Below are positions 24,147-33,839 of a DNA stretch of 64,000 bases, piece after piece. The first letter of the stretch is position 1. Each line of letters starts with the position of its first letter. The notes beneath the pieces are model-generated. The model saw only the letters and a list, made by a program, of their open reading frames with translations, was not told where the DNA came from and ran no database searches. The DNA is taken from positions 1,550,001 to 1,614,000 of the forward strand of contig JAGTJL010000006.1 of the NCBI GenBank assembly GCA_020746875.1, given 5' to 3'. The stretch comes from Rhexocercosporidium sp. MPI-PUGE-AT-0058 (lineage: Eukaryota; Ascomycota; Leotiomycetes; Helotiales). Position numbers and translations under genes: made by a program.

Positions 24147-25700
24147 ATGTCTGGCTTATTTTATCGTCAGCCGGACTACTCCCAGATGAATACTGGGCCT
24201 ATCAATGAGAAAGACTGCGCTCGCTATATCCAAAGAACCAAGAGTTCGTACTCTAGTCCAGCTGAAAGATCGACGTGGCTGACGTTTGGAAGATTCGGAA
24301 AGAGCGATTCCGGAAGGGTTATCATTCGAGGATGTCATTAGCAATAGAGCTTTGCCGGTACGTTGCCTAACCCTGGCAATGAACCAGAGCTGAACCCCAT
24401 AGCAATGCTCTTTGAACGACTTCATGAATTACTTAGTGTATGTCGAGTTCAACGCGGAAAATCTGCAGTTCTACTTGTAGTATGAGGACTACGTTCGACG
24501 ATTTGACGCACTATCCGAGGCCGAGAGAGTGTTGTCTCCAGTGTTCGTTCCAGAAACCGACGAGATTCCTGATCTGACCAAAGACGCTGAGAAGGGAGAG
24601 AGGAGGAAAACTAAAAGGGAGATTAGGACTGCTATGATGGAGACAGGATATGACAGAAAGGGCACGAATTTCAGTACCAGCGATTCGGATGGTCATCACC
24701 GTGGGAGTCGAGTCAATGTCAACAATGAAGACGACCATGCTAGATCCCCGTCCGTAGCATCGGGATCAAATACCGTGCCCAGCGATGCAGAAGTTGTGGC
24801 TCAAGCAGGCTTGAAGTGGTAGCCCTGTACGCATTTTGCCTTCCCAACATGGAACTCTTAGCTGACCAGATCAGTTACCATTCAACCCATGAGAGAAGAG
24901 ATCAACAGAGTAATGAGACACTGTCTTGCATTTACCGCTCCTCAAGAACTCAAAATCTCCCACAGCGACCGGGCAAAATGTCTTCACGCACTACAACATA
25001 CAACACATCACTCAGCTTTCGCGCTAGCTGTCAAAATCGCCGAAGCTACTCTCCGAGGTCAATCACACCCCAACTTCATTCGATGGTCAATCTGTAATGG
25101 AAATAAGCCTCGCGTGTTCTTCGTTAGAACCATGGGCGTTACCAATATCGTCCTCGGCTTCATCATCGCCATAGTCATCACGCTGTCGAGTACAAGTCGC
25201 TCGTGGAGGATTCTCGCCGCTGTCGAGTTGTTTACTGGAATATCGACAATGATTGCCGCCGAGCCGCTTACCAAGGGCTTTGCGTGATCCTTCATCACTC
25301 ACATGCTCGTAATCTTCGTCCATGGGAGCAGGATCCCGATTCTGAGATCGGTGATATGAGACAAGATTCCTCTGTGAGAACAGAGAATCGGACTGTTCAA
25401 CTAGCTTCTCTAACGAGCAATAACGAGGATCAACATAGAGTTAGGGGGGAGATCAAGTCAGCGGCCTTCGACAATGCAGACGTTCGGACCGAAGAATAGC
25501 TTCGATGATGCACTATGGGGGGAAAGTATCAGAGGAAACCGCTGATGAGGAAGGCCTTTGATACCAAAACCTGCACGCAAGATGAGACGTTGAGGGTGTT
25601 GCGGGATAAGATTGTGATGGGAGCGAATATATGGGTGTTGATCGTAACGATACCTTTAACTGTGGCTTTTGTTGCTCTTCCCAATGGGAATTTCTTCTGA
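24147..25700 (+). pseudogene. Decayed RGS-domain membrane protein gene (Rax1/RgsA-like)
   Basis: The piecewise translation follows one fungal family: an N-terminal start (SGLFYRQPDYSQMNTGPIN), an RGS segment (CSLNDFMNYLVYVEFNAENL), a long acidic/Ser-rich linker, PNFIRWSICNGNKPRVFF, and three hydrophobic segments ending in IWVLIVTIPLTVAFVALPNG. The frame is broken several times. It shifts between about 24280 and 24307. There is a TAG at 24478-24480 where the family has Trp, and a TAG at 24820-24822 where Gln is expected. A frameshift near 25250 goes with an apparent 8-nt duplication (GCCGC repeated). Stops and a further shift occur around 25497-25515 next to a run of six Gs. Two intact-looking introns remain (24358-24402, 24827-24874). 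RGS proteins accelerate GTP hydrolysis by G-alpha subunits; this copy could not make the full protein. Assembly error is possible but unlikely to explain all the lesions. Confidence 0.82.
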
Positions 25701-26410
25701 GTGTAGGTCTCTGGGCTTTCGGAGGGGCCATCATACTGACAAGTCAAACAATAAGTACCCGTGATTTCTTATTGTTAATAACATAGAAGCACGGGATCAG
25801 TGACAAAGTGATGGAGGGTTGTCAGAATTACAAAATATATTTTCCAGCTGTTCGTCAAGGACTTGGGCTAGATCCCTGCTATGGCATCCAAACTGTGTGA
25901 ATGTGAAGAAAATTCATCCTTGTTAAACACCATCCAGAAACTGATTGTGATTGCCAAATCCTGTCGGGTTCTCCTGCCCATCATAGAACTCCGAATCAAT
26001 ACTAAAGCGAACTCCGGCTATTGATGTTGAATAGCCGCTATTACCACCCGCGATCCATAAGAAGAATTATCTCATGCTGACAGATGGAAATGACAAAGAA
26101 GTTAGTTTCTGTAATGAGATTGGAATAGCAAGAACGAGACATGTAAAGATGTGAATGAAAAATATTTGTGGGTCCACCAGATCTGAATCTGTTTAACTCG
26201 AGGCTTAAACCCCATTTTTGGCCGTCTTGATGCATCGTTGCCCTCTAACCCCGCGCCCTTCACCTACGAACGCCTTATTGGAACAGCCGAAAAACCTACT
26301 TCAAAACATATTTCCACTTCTAAAAAGCTACCTGGACATCGTCTTATTTTACGATAATATTTGTGACTTTTTAAACAGTACTATTCTTACATCGTTTGCA
26401 AAAATTCAAC
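25701..26410. other. Intergenic region
   Basis: About 710 bp, AT-rich toward its right end. No coding frame is supported. It probably includes the promoter of the aldolase-family gene. Confidence 0.5.
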
Positions 26411-27754
26411 ATGGCACCTTCAGCAACTTCAGATATCGTGATACCGGTATCGTCTAAAGTGGGGGTTGTGAAGGACGAGCCTCAACAACATGTTCACGGG
26501 GCGGAGGACAAGACTCCTTTGGAGGCCATTAGTCATGGAGGATTGATCGCTCCTGGTAAGAATATGACTCGATACTTTACTGGCGAAATAGTTTATGCCC
26601 CATGACATTGAGATGAAGTTTTGCAATTTCCTTGATGACGAAGGGGCGATGGCTTCATTGATTTTGAAAAAATCTACTATGGCATCAACAATATCTCCTC
26701 TCAAATACTCTCGTTGAGTGCTCTTTCAATGGAACTTACTGTTTTGTTCGAACAAATCAGTAACTAAGAAACGCCAGGCATCCCAAAATTCGAAACCCCC
26801 GCCGAGGAACGCAAGCACATCCTCACCCATACCGCAGCCGTCTTCCGCGACTTCTCCCGCAAAGGCTTCACCGAAGGGATGTCAGGTCACATCTCAGTTC
26901 GAGATCCCGAGTTCGAAGACTATATCTGGATGAATCCTCTTGGCAAGCATTTCGGTCTCATGACTGCTGGAGATCTGATCTGTTTGGATATCAAGACTGG
27001 AAAGATTGTTGGTGGAAACAGGGTATGTTTATTTGTCGCTTGCTCTAAGTTGTTCTTAGATGATGGGATCTTGTCATCGGGACCGTTTGCGTACAATACT
27101 GACATGACGAATAGACTAGACCAGCCAATTCAGCAGGCTTCCTCATCCATTCCGAGATCCACAAAGCACGACCCGACGTACACGCCGTGTGCCATGCCCA
27201 CACAAATGCTGGCCGTGCATGGTCATCTTTCGCTACTGGAATCGACATGTTGAACCAAGATATCTGTTACCTCTACAACTCCGTGGCGGTGTATGCCGAG
27301 TACGGTGGTATTGTGTTTGCTGAGGAGGAGGGAAAGAATATAGCCAAGGCATTAGGGGCCCACAACAAGGTCTGTTCATCTCACTTTTGTTGAAAGTCAT
27401 TTGAGTTGAAAGACATTTCAGGTGAGATTTAGCTGACAACGATAGACTGCCATTCTTCTCAACCACGGCCTCATTTCGACAGGTGCCACAGTCGATGAAG
27501 CAGGTTTCCTCTTTGGTCTACTGGACCGTGGTTGTGCCATTCAACTACAAGTCGAGGCTGCCATGGCAGGTAATCCATCTCTCAAGAAGCATGTTGTGAG
27601 TGATGAGGAAGCGGCATACAACTTCAAGATGGCGAGCGAGAAGAACGCTCTGTATGCTGAGGCACAGCCTGATCTGGACTATGAGTTTGCGATGGCTGGG
27701 GAGGGGGTGATTGAAAAGGGTGCTGAGAGCCAGATGATTGACCATGGGTTGTAG
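26411..27754 (+). CDS. Class II aldolase/adducin domain protein
   Basis: Exons 26411-26555, 26778-27022, 27115-27369 and 27446-27754 encode 317 residues, with matching phases. The first intron is longer (222 nt) and is the least certain. The domain starts near [21 protein letters not shown] and shows [27 protein letters not shown], the metal-ligand segment [12 protein letters not shown], and [12 protein letters not shown] carrying the third His region. Bacterial members are metal-dependent sugar-phosphate aldolases or epimerases. The fungal branch has no settled substrate, so only the fold is claimed. The ATG context is CAACATGG. Confidence 0.88.
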
Positions 27755-28030
27755 AATGAGGGGTTGGAATATAAATGTTAATCGCCGGTCCTCATTGGGA
27801 TCCCAAATCCCACTATTTGCTATTTGGGCGTGGAGCTGACAAGAAGACTAAAATTGGTCATTTGATACACCAAAATCGAGTCTGTCCTTATGATGGATGA
27901 TGAGTACTGTATTGTCGGCATTAGGCCAAACTCTGCGTAGGGGTCCAAGTAGAACCGTACAATCGCCCAATTAGGAAATCCTTTCCAGCCCTCATTAATT
28001 GTCCCATCTTGGACTGGCCATTCTCAGTGC

Positions 28031-29327
28031 CTACGAATCAACTCTTTCCACCCTCGAAATTCGTAATTTTGCTGGCATATTCTCTTGTCTTGTTTCTTTT
28101 GCATACCTCATACTCGTCAGCCACGAAAGCCCCATGTCTTGCTCCTGGATACTCGGCCCAGATCTAGTCCACCAACTCCACATCACGGGATGTTCTTCAA
28201 CCGAGTTATCTCCGTATATGATTTCGGTAACATTGGTATTGGACGTATGGATGCCGTACGCGAATCGTGCTCTGGCACCAAAGGGTGGAAGAGGGATGTG
28301 GTTGTATCGAAAGTCGAAGGCGGCTGCGTAGGCAGAGCGATACCCAAGTGTACCAACAACGATTCCGATTACCATACCGATGACAACCTCGTAGGCATGA
28401 TGCTGCTATCAATCCCAGATTGTTAGCAGACGCAGATTACGGATGACGCGGAAGCCAACATATGAGATGTACATCGACCCTCCCATTAGTGACGCCAGAA
28501 ACAAAGGCATTAGGGTGACGATGAACACCCAAAACTCTGAGGCGTGATCTGCGAAGGCTTTCAGTTTCGCATTTAGATATAGGGTAAGGAACATTGCGGC
28601 CGCAAAAGCGCTGGTCGTATGACCACTCGGGAAGCCCTGGATCCTGCCACAACTGTCAGCCTGGCATCTTCATGCGGTGGTAGGCCATGTTTGCTCACGC
28701 TCTGCTGACATCATGTGGATGTGCTGTACACGCCGAAGAGGTGAAGAAGCTCTGTGATCGACTTGTTCCCTCGAAAATTTTGCTAACATCCGGCCTACAT
28801 ACTTGCATGTAATGAGGTCGAAACCCGCCGATGAAGTGCTTGAGAATGGTGGCAATTAATGTCCTATGCCCGGTCAGCATTGTCACACCACTACTGGAAG
28901 TCATGTATCATTTCGCATACGAAGAAACGGTTGCTTTGAGAGTCCCTGTCAATCCGGCATGAAAATCCCAAATACTTCGAAGTTTGAGCTGGAATAGAGT
29001 AATGACAAGCATCGGCACCACAACAACAACGACGCCGCAAGCCCAAGTTGGAATAGGTTCTTTGATCCAAGGATAGCTGAGCTCTGGCGGTCCTCCAAAA
29101 CTAGGTAGCTGATCGCCCATGTTGCTCTCCGTACTCAAATTCGATACTTGAACAATGCGGTGATCGAGAAGGTATATCGGTAGGGAATAGACCCAAAGGC
29201 TACAAGCGGCAAAGACAGCGATTGAAAAATAGTCACGCCAGACTATGCGCCAGTAGGGCACACATTCTTCCTCTGGAGGTCTATCGCTACGTTGGCGTTC
29301 ACCGTTGGATGCGGGGATAATAGGCAT
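28031..29327 (-). CDS. PAP2-type lipid phosphate phosphatase (DPP1/LPP-like) with altered motif 3
   Basis: Exons 28921-29327, 28699-28863, 28448-28643 and 28031-28405 encode 380 residues; all phases agree. Six hydrophobic segments fit an integral membrane enzyme. Motif C1 is KHFIGGFRP (Lys144...Arg151-Pro152) and C2 is PSGH (196-199). At motif C3 (SRx5Hx3D) the sequence is SYVGFRQHHAYE: Ser251 and His258 are correctly spaced, but Arg is Tyr252 and Asp is Glu262. The third intron (28406-28447) has a weak GTCATC donor but a good CTAAC branch point, and it gives exactly the expected spacing. The family removes phosphate from phosphatidate or diacylglycerol pyrophosphate. Activity here is uncertain because of C3. 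Confidence 0.85.
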
Positions 29328-30160
29328 AAGTATAATAGTTCAGAACAGCAAAGGGAGGAGGAAAAGAGTAATCTGGAACGAGGAAAGAAGGGTATCAAAG
29401 GTCAATTCACGGTAGTCATTAGAAAAGGATTGTATTGAGCAATCAAAGCTGTTCGGTGTACTTTCCGAATCAGCTTGACCTTCACCCAAGAGCACTCAAG
29501 GAGAGGAAAGAGCGTCCGTCCGAGATGTGAAGCTACTGACCATCGGATCTGCCCTCTTCATCGAGCACAGAACGATTCTTCATTTCGCCACGCATTTTCC
29601 AAGTTATGATAGCCACCGCAGATTTGAACATCTTCATGGCAGGTACGTGGATGCCCGTGTCGGTGTTGAAGAGGAAGAGGGCGATTTCCAACGCAAGACG
29701 TCGGAGAGCAAGCGAGAGATGAGGTCACGTGCCGGTGTGGGTGCGGGTGCGATCTCGGATGAGCTGGACCAGCGCCGTCATACATTTTTAATTTAAAAGT
29801 TTAGACCAATTGGACTGATCTCAATTAATCCAAACCACTCAATTGAAGGCTTCGACAACCCTTCAAGGCAATCCTAAACCGTTTCCTGGAAAGAATCAAG
29901 GTGGCCAATCGGGCAAGCTCGGAATCTACGTCAACACGCTGGCATTTCTCGTGGTTCGACGGGCTTACCCCGCCATCAACAAACTGGCTCCTCCCACTGC
30001 TCCCCACGGCAGACTCTCGGTGATATCCAGACACTTAGAACCTCGGTCATCTTTCCCTGTCAGCACTCCTTATTCTATCGAAAGAGCATCCAGCACTCAG
30101 TCAACTCCAGCACAAATCAGACGATCCAGTTCGAGTTCGCAGACTTCAGAGAAATCCACG
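29328..30160. other. Divergent intergenic region and in-frame leader of the aminotransferase
   Basis: About 830 bp between the phosphatase and aminotransferase starts. From 29819 to 30160 the frame of the aminotransferase stays open (114 codons) with no ATG. Its conceptual product is rich in Arg, Ser, Thr and Ala (for example GRLSVISRHLEPRSSFPVS and AQIRRSSSSSQ), like a mitochondrial presequence. The rest shows no gene. Confidence 0.55.
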
Positions 30161-31512
30161 ATGTCTAGCCAGCTAAATCACCCCGCACTGCTCATTCCGG
30201 GCCCAATTGAGTTCGACGATGCTGTTTTGCAATCCATGAGTCACTATAGGTAGCGACCTACTCTTCCGTTACTCCAGCCATGCCTATTATCAAGATGAAA
30301 ATCAGACTAACAAGAAGTTCTACAGTGAGTCGCATGTTGGAGCACCATTCGTCGCTACTTTTGGAGAGACCCTTTCTATGCTTCGAAAGCTCTTCCAAAC
30401 CACCGACCCCTCTTCTCAACCATTCGTAATCTCTGGTTCCGGTACACTAGGATGGGATCTAGTGGCAGCGAATTTAGCAGAGCCTGGCGACGATGTTTTG
30501 GTGCTTCACACAGGGTACTTTGCAGATTCCTTCTCGGACTGCTTCGAGACTTATGGGGTGAAGGCTACACAGCTGAAGGCAGCAATTGGATCCAGGCCTC
30601 AGTTATCAGAGATTGAGAAGGCGTTGAAGGAAAAGAAATACAAGCTCTTGACTGTCACCCACGTTGACACTTCGACTGGAGTATTGAGCGAGCTGAAAGC
30701 TCTGTCCGAATTAGTCCATCGAGTCTCTCCGGATACCTTGGTCATTGTAGATGGCGTTTGCAGTGTTGGCTGCGAAGAGATTGAGTTTGATAAATGGCAA
30801 CTGGATGGTGTCATTACGGCGTCTCAAAAAGCAATTGGGTGCCCCGCGGGACTTTCCATTTCAATGTACAGCGGCCGAGCTATCAAAACATTCCAGAGCA
30901 GAAAGACGCCGCCCGGGTCTTACTTTGCATCATTCAAGAACTGGATGCCAAGTAAGTCAGGCTCATTCTGTGTTGATACTGTACTGTAAATCCGAAGCTA
31001 ACCTTTTCAACAGTCATGCAGAACTATGAAGCCAAGAAAGCTTCTTATTTTGCAACCCCATCACCACAATTGGTTCATGCACTCCACACCTCTTTAACTC
31101 AGATTCTTTCCAAGCCACTATCTGAGCGCTTCGCTGCTCATCGTGCAGCATCGCAAAAAGTGAAGAAAGCTGTCACCGAACTCGGTTTGAAGCAGCTCGC
31201 TTCCGATCCAGCAGACCAAGCAAATGGCATGACGGCTATTTACCTTCCAGAAAATGTGAAGGCCCCAGAATTGCTCCCCAACCTTTTGAAGAAGGGAGTT
31301 ATTTTTGCTGGTGGTCTCCACAAAGAGATTGCGACAAAGTATATTCGGGTTGGACACATGGGTGTGAGCGTTGTAAGTATTTTCTGGCCCTTATTTCGAT
31401 TAATCAATACTTACTAAAAACTTTTTAGACTGACCCAAAGCGTGATGATATTGATCGCGCAATCGGCGCCCTTCAAGGTGGGTTATCGGATGCTGGCTAC
31501 CAAAAGGCTTAG
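30161..31512 (+). CDS. AGX1: Alanine-glyoxylate aminotransferase
   Basis: Exons 30161-30249, 30326-30951, 31014-31372 and 31429-31512 encode 385 residues, the usual AGT1/Agx1 size. Family landmarks: LIPGPIEF near the N-terminus, SHVGAPF, SGSGTLGWDLVAANL, VTHVDTSTG, VIVDGVCSVG (cofactor-binding Asp), the PLP Lys198 in ASQKAIGCPAG, and KYIRVGHMG with the substrate-binding Arg. It converts glyoxylate plus alanine to glycine plus pyruvate using pyridoxal phosphate. The C-terminus YQKA is not a clear PTS1. The ATG at 30161 is the first in frame; the unusual ATG-less upstream extension may supply a second, organelle-targeted form. Confidence 0.95.
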
Positions 31513-32179
31513 ATGGTTAGATCTCCACGGTAGAAGGTACAAATGAGTAAATAAAAAGCAATTTCAGACATGTACTCATTTGGCTTAGCATATTCTACAC
31601 GTTCTTCAATTGGTGAAATACACTAGCGCATATACGTTTGAATACCTCCACGGGCCATGCATCTTTTGCATGACATGGTAAGTGTTCGTGGGCGTGCGCT
31701 TTGAATTGCATAAAACGCCAAAGATATATCTTCGCCACTAGAGGTCTCACACGTGCTCCATAGAACACCATTTGCCTTAGCGAATGGTGACATCTTGGTC
31801 AAGTTTCTGTTAATTCCTCCTGGAGAAGAAGGTGTTTACCAGCCAATTCAGCCTCGCAAATACTGACTTAACAGCTAGGCCAGCCAGATTGGCTACAGTA
31901 GCCATGGTCGAACACAATACGGGGAGATTATTTGACTTTTTGTGCCTCGGAACAGATTAATCCAAATCTCACCTCACCCGGAATGAGTGTCTTTTATATT
32001 CGATCGCTTGACGAGTGGCTTAATTTCTGCAGTCGGGAAGAGTGGTAGACATCGAGCAGCTGGAGAAACTAGGTATATAAAGGACAGTATCATAAGAGGA
32101 GATCTATCATCCACAGCCCACAGCCAGAACACGATCAATATCCAGAGTCATTCCGCAAGAAACTCTCTCGTCCTTCAAC
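31513..32179. other. Intergenic region with TATA box
   Basis: About 670 bp. A strong TATATAAA lies at 32074-32081, about 100 bp before the ATG at 32180, fitting a promoter for the Ser/Thr-rich protein. Nothing else is coding. Confidence 0.55.
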
Positions 32180-32726
32180 ATGTATTTCGCATCTCTCCTC
32201 GTGTCCTTGCTACCGCCAGCACAATGGCTCAATATACTGTAAGCTTCTCTCTAAATCAACGAGTATTCCTGAGCCAAGCTAATAATTCCGATAGGCCTGC
32301 TTAATTGTCAAGAATACCGTCACCACGCAGGCTGTTCTCGCATCTTCGTCATCCAGCAAGCCATGCAACAGCACCTTAGCCACCTCAACCCGCCCATCGT
32401 CTTCGTTTTACGTAGGATCCCTTCTTTCCTCCTCGGCTTTCGGAAGCACCGCATCCTCCCACGCATCCTCCTTCTCTCACCTCACCACCTCTTCCTATAC
32501 ATCTTGCATCAAACCAACTATCAAAGCGGCCAACGGTACTTCAGCAGTCACAAGCTCCGCCAAGCCCGCCACTATAACTACGGCAGCATCTTCTTCGAAA
32601 GTGGCTAACGCAAGCGCCACTACTTTTGCTACTACCAAGCAGGCCTCTGCAGCTGGAGTCGCCGAGATGGGCAAGTACGTTGTTGGATTTGCTGGTATTT
32701 CGGGTGTGCTTGCTGTGTACTTGTAA
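32180..32726 (+). CDS. Small Ser/Thr-rich GPI-type surface protein; N-terminal frame uncertain
   Basis: The main exon, 32295-32726, encodes 143 residues: a Ser/Thr/Ala-rich chain with four Cys and a hydrophobic C-terminus (YVVGFAGISGVLAVYL), as in GPI-anchored fungal wall proteins. The intron 32239-32294 has a GTAAGC donor. The first ATG after the TATA box (CAACATG at 32180) opens a signal-peptide-like MYFASLLVSLL. However, that frame does not join the main exon in phase. The phase that does, ending in MAQYT, starts at 32224 and lacks a signal. Either one base has been lost near 32206-32212, or splicing differs: a GTGTCC donor at 32201, or an acceptor further right near 32353. All give a small secreted protein of unknown role. 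Confidence 0.55.
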
Positions 32727-33839
32727 AAGACCGTTTGAGTATGGGACGTGGAGAGAACAGGGGTTACACAAAGAGCTTGGAACTTAATAGTAGTTTGATT
32801 CAGAGAGAAGGGAATATCGTTAATGTACAGATCAGGAGATAATTTCAATCTATCATTGCTCGGACCAAGACTGTCTGCTGTGTGAACTTTCTCTTTAGTG
32901 CGTGATCACATGTGAATACCTACTAAGACAACACTGCACTGCGGCATCATCCTGAGTCTTGTGTAGACGCAGTCTGTCATTCACGGATATTCAGAGGCGA
33001 GGGAGTTCTATCAAGTATTGCCATCTTTCATTTCCCATCGACGACTAGGGATGAGATCTAAACTAGCATGAGCACACGAACTTTCAAAAGAGATCTCAAA
33101 ACAGACTCGAGGGAAGCGAACAAAGAAATTGAGAGTCAACGTTCCTTCTGGGGGTATTCCCGAAGGTAAGAAAGGACCACATGCAGTTTCTCGATGCTTC
33201 ATATTTGAGCTGTTCGCATGTAGGTTGGAATTATCAACTTCGTAGCGCTGTGTTGATACATCGACCAATTACAACACTGAACAACGAACACCGACATCAG
33301 TTTGAGTCGAGAAAGCCCTGGATTGAACACCTAATCCCAAGATAACCAAGAGTGGAAGCTTCAAGATCAAGCCAATGTGCCAAAGCTGTGCTAGACAAAT
33401 TAAATGACCAACCTGCATTGTAAGTCCATAGTCAACTACTGGACATATCCACAGACTACGACGGTATGCATTGATGACACCCTCACGAGTAATAGTCGGG
33501 TGAATAAAGTGTTCTGTTGTTGGGAACAAGGAACCTTGGTGAAGTCGCTGGAGCTCGGCATTTATTCAGCCCGATCATGTGATCAACGGGCTAGTCAACT
33601 TCGCGACTAGGCAGTTTGGCGGGCAGCCTTCAAGCTTGGTGGGAGAGGTGGGGCAAAAGAATGAGGCTGGGAGACAACACCTTCAGCGAGAATCAACTTC
33701 AACAACTTCTTCAACAACTAGAAACTGATACCGAGACAACTTCAGCCACCAGTGCGAGCTGCACGGAAGCATACGCAAAGCCAAATCCGAGCTATCGCTG
33801 CATAAAACAGGTCACTTATCTTGAGGTGTAGCCACGAAG
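32727..33839. other. Intergenic region upstream of exportin-1
   Basis: About 1.1 kb. No coding frame is supported. A run of AACTTC/CAACAA-type short repeats lies at about 33690-33720 near the exportin start. Confidence 0.5.
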
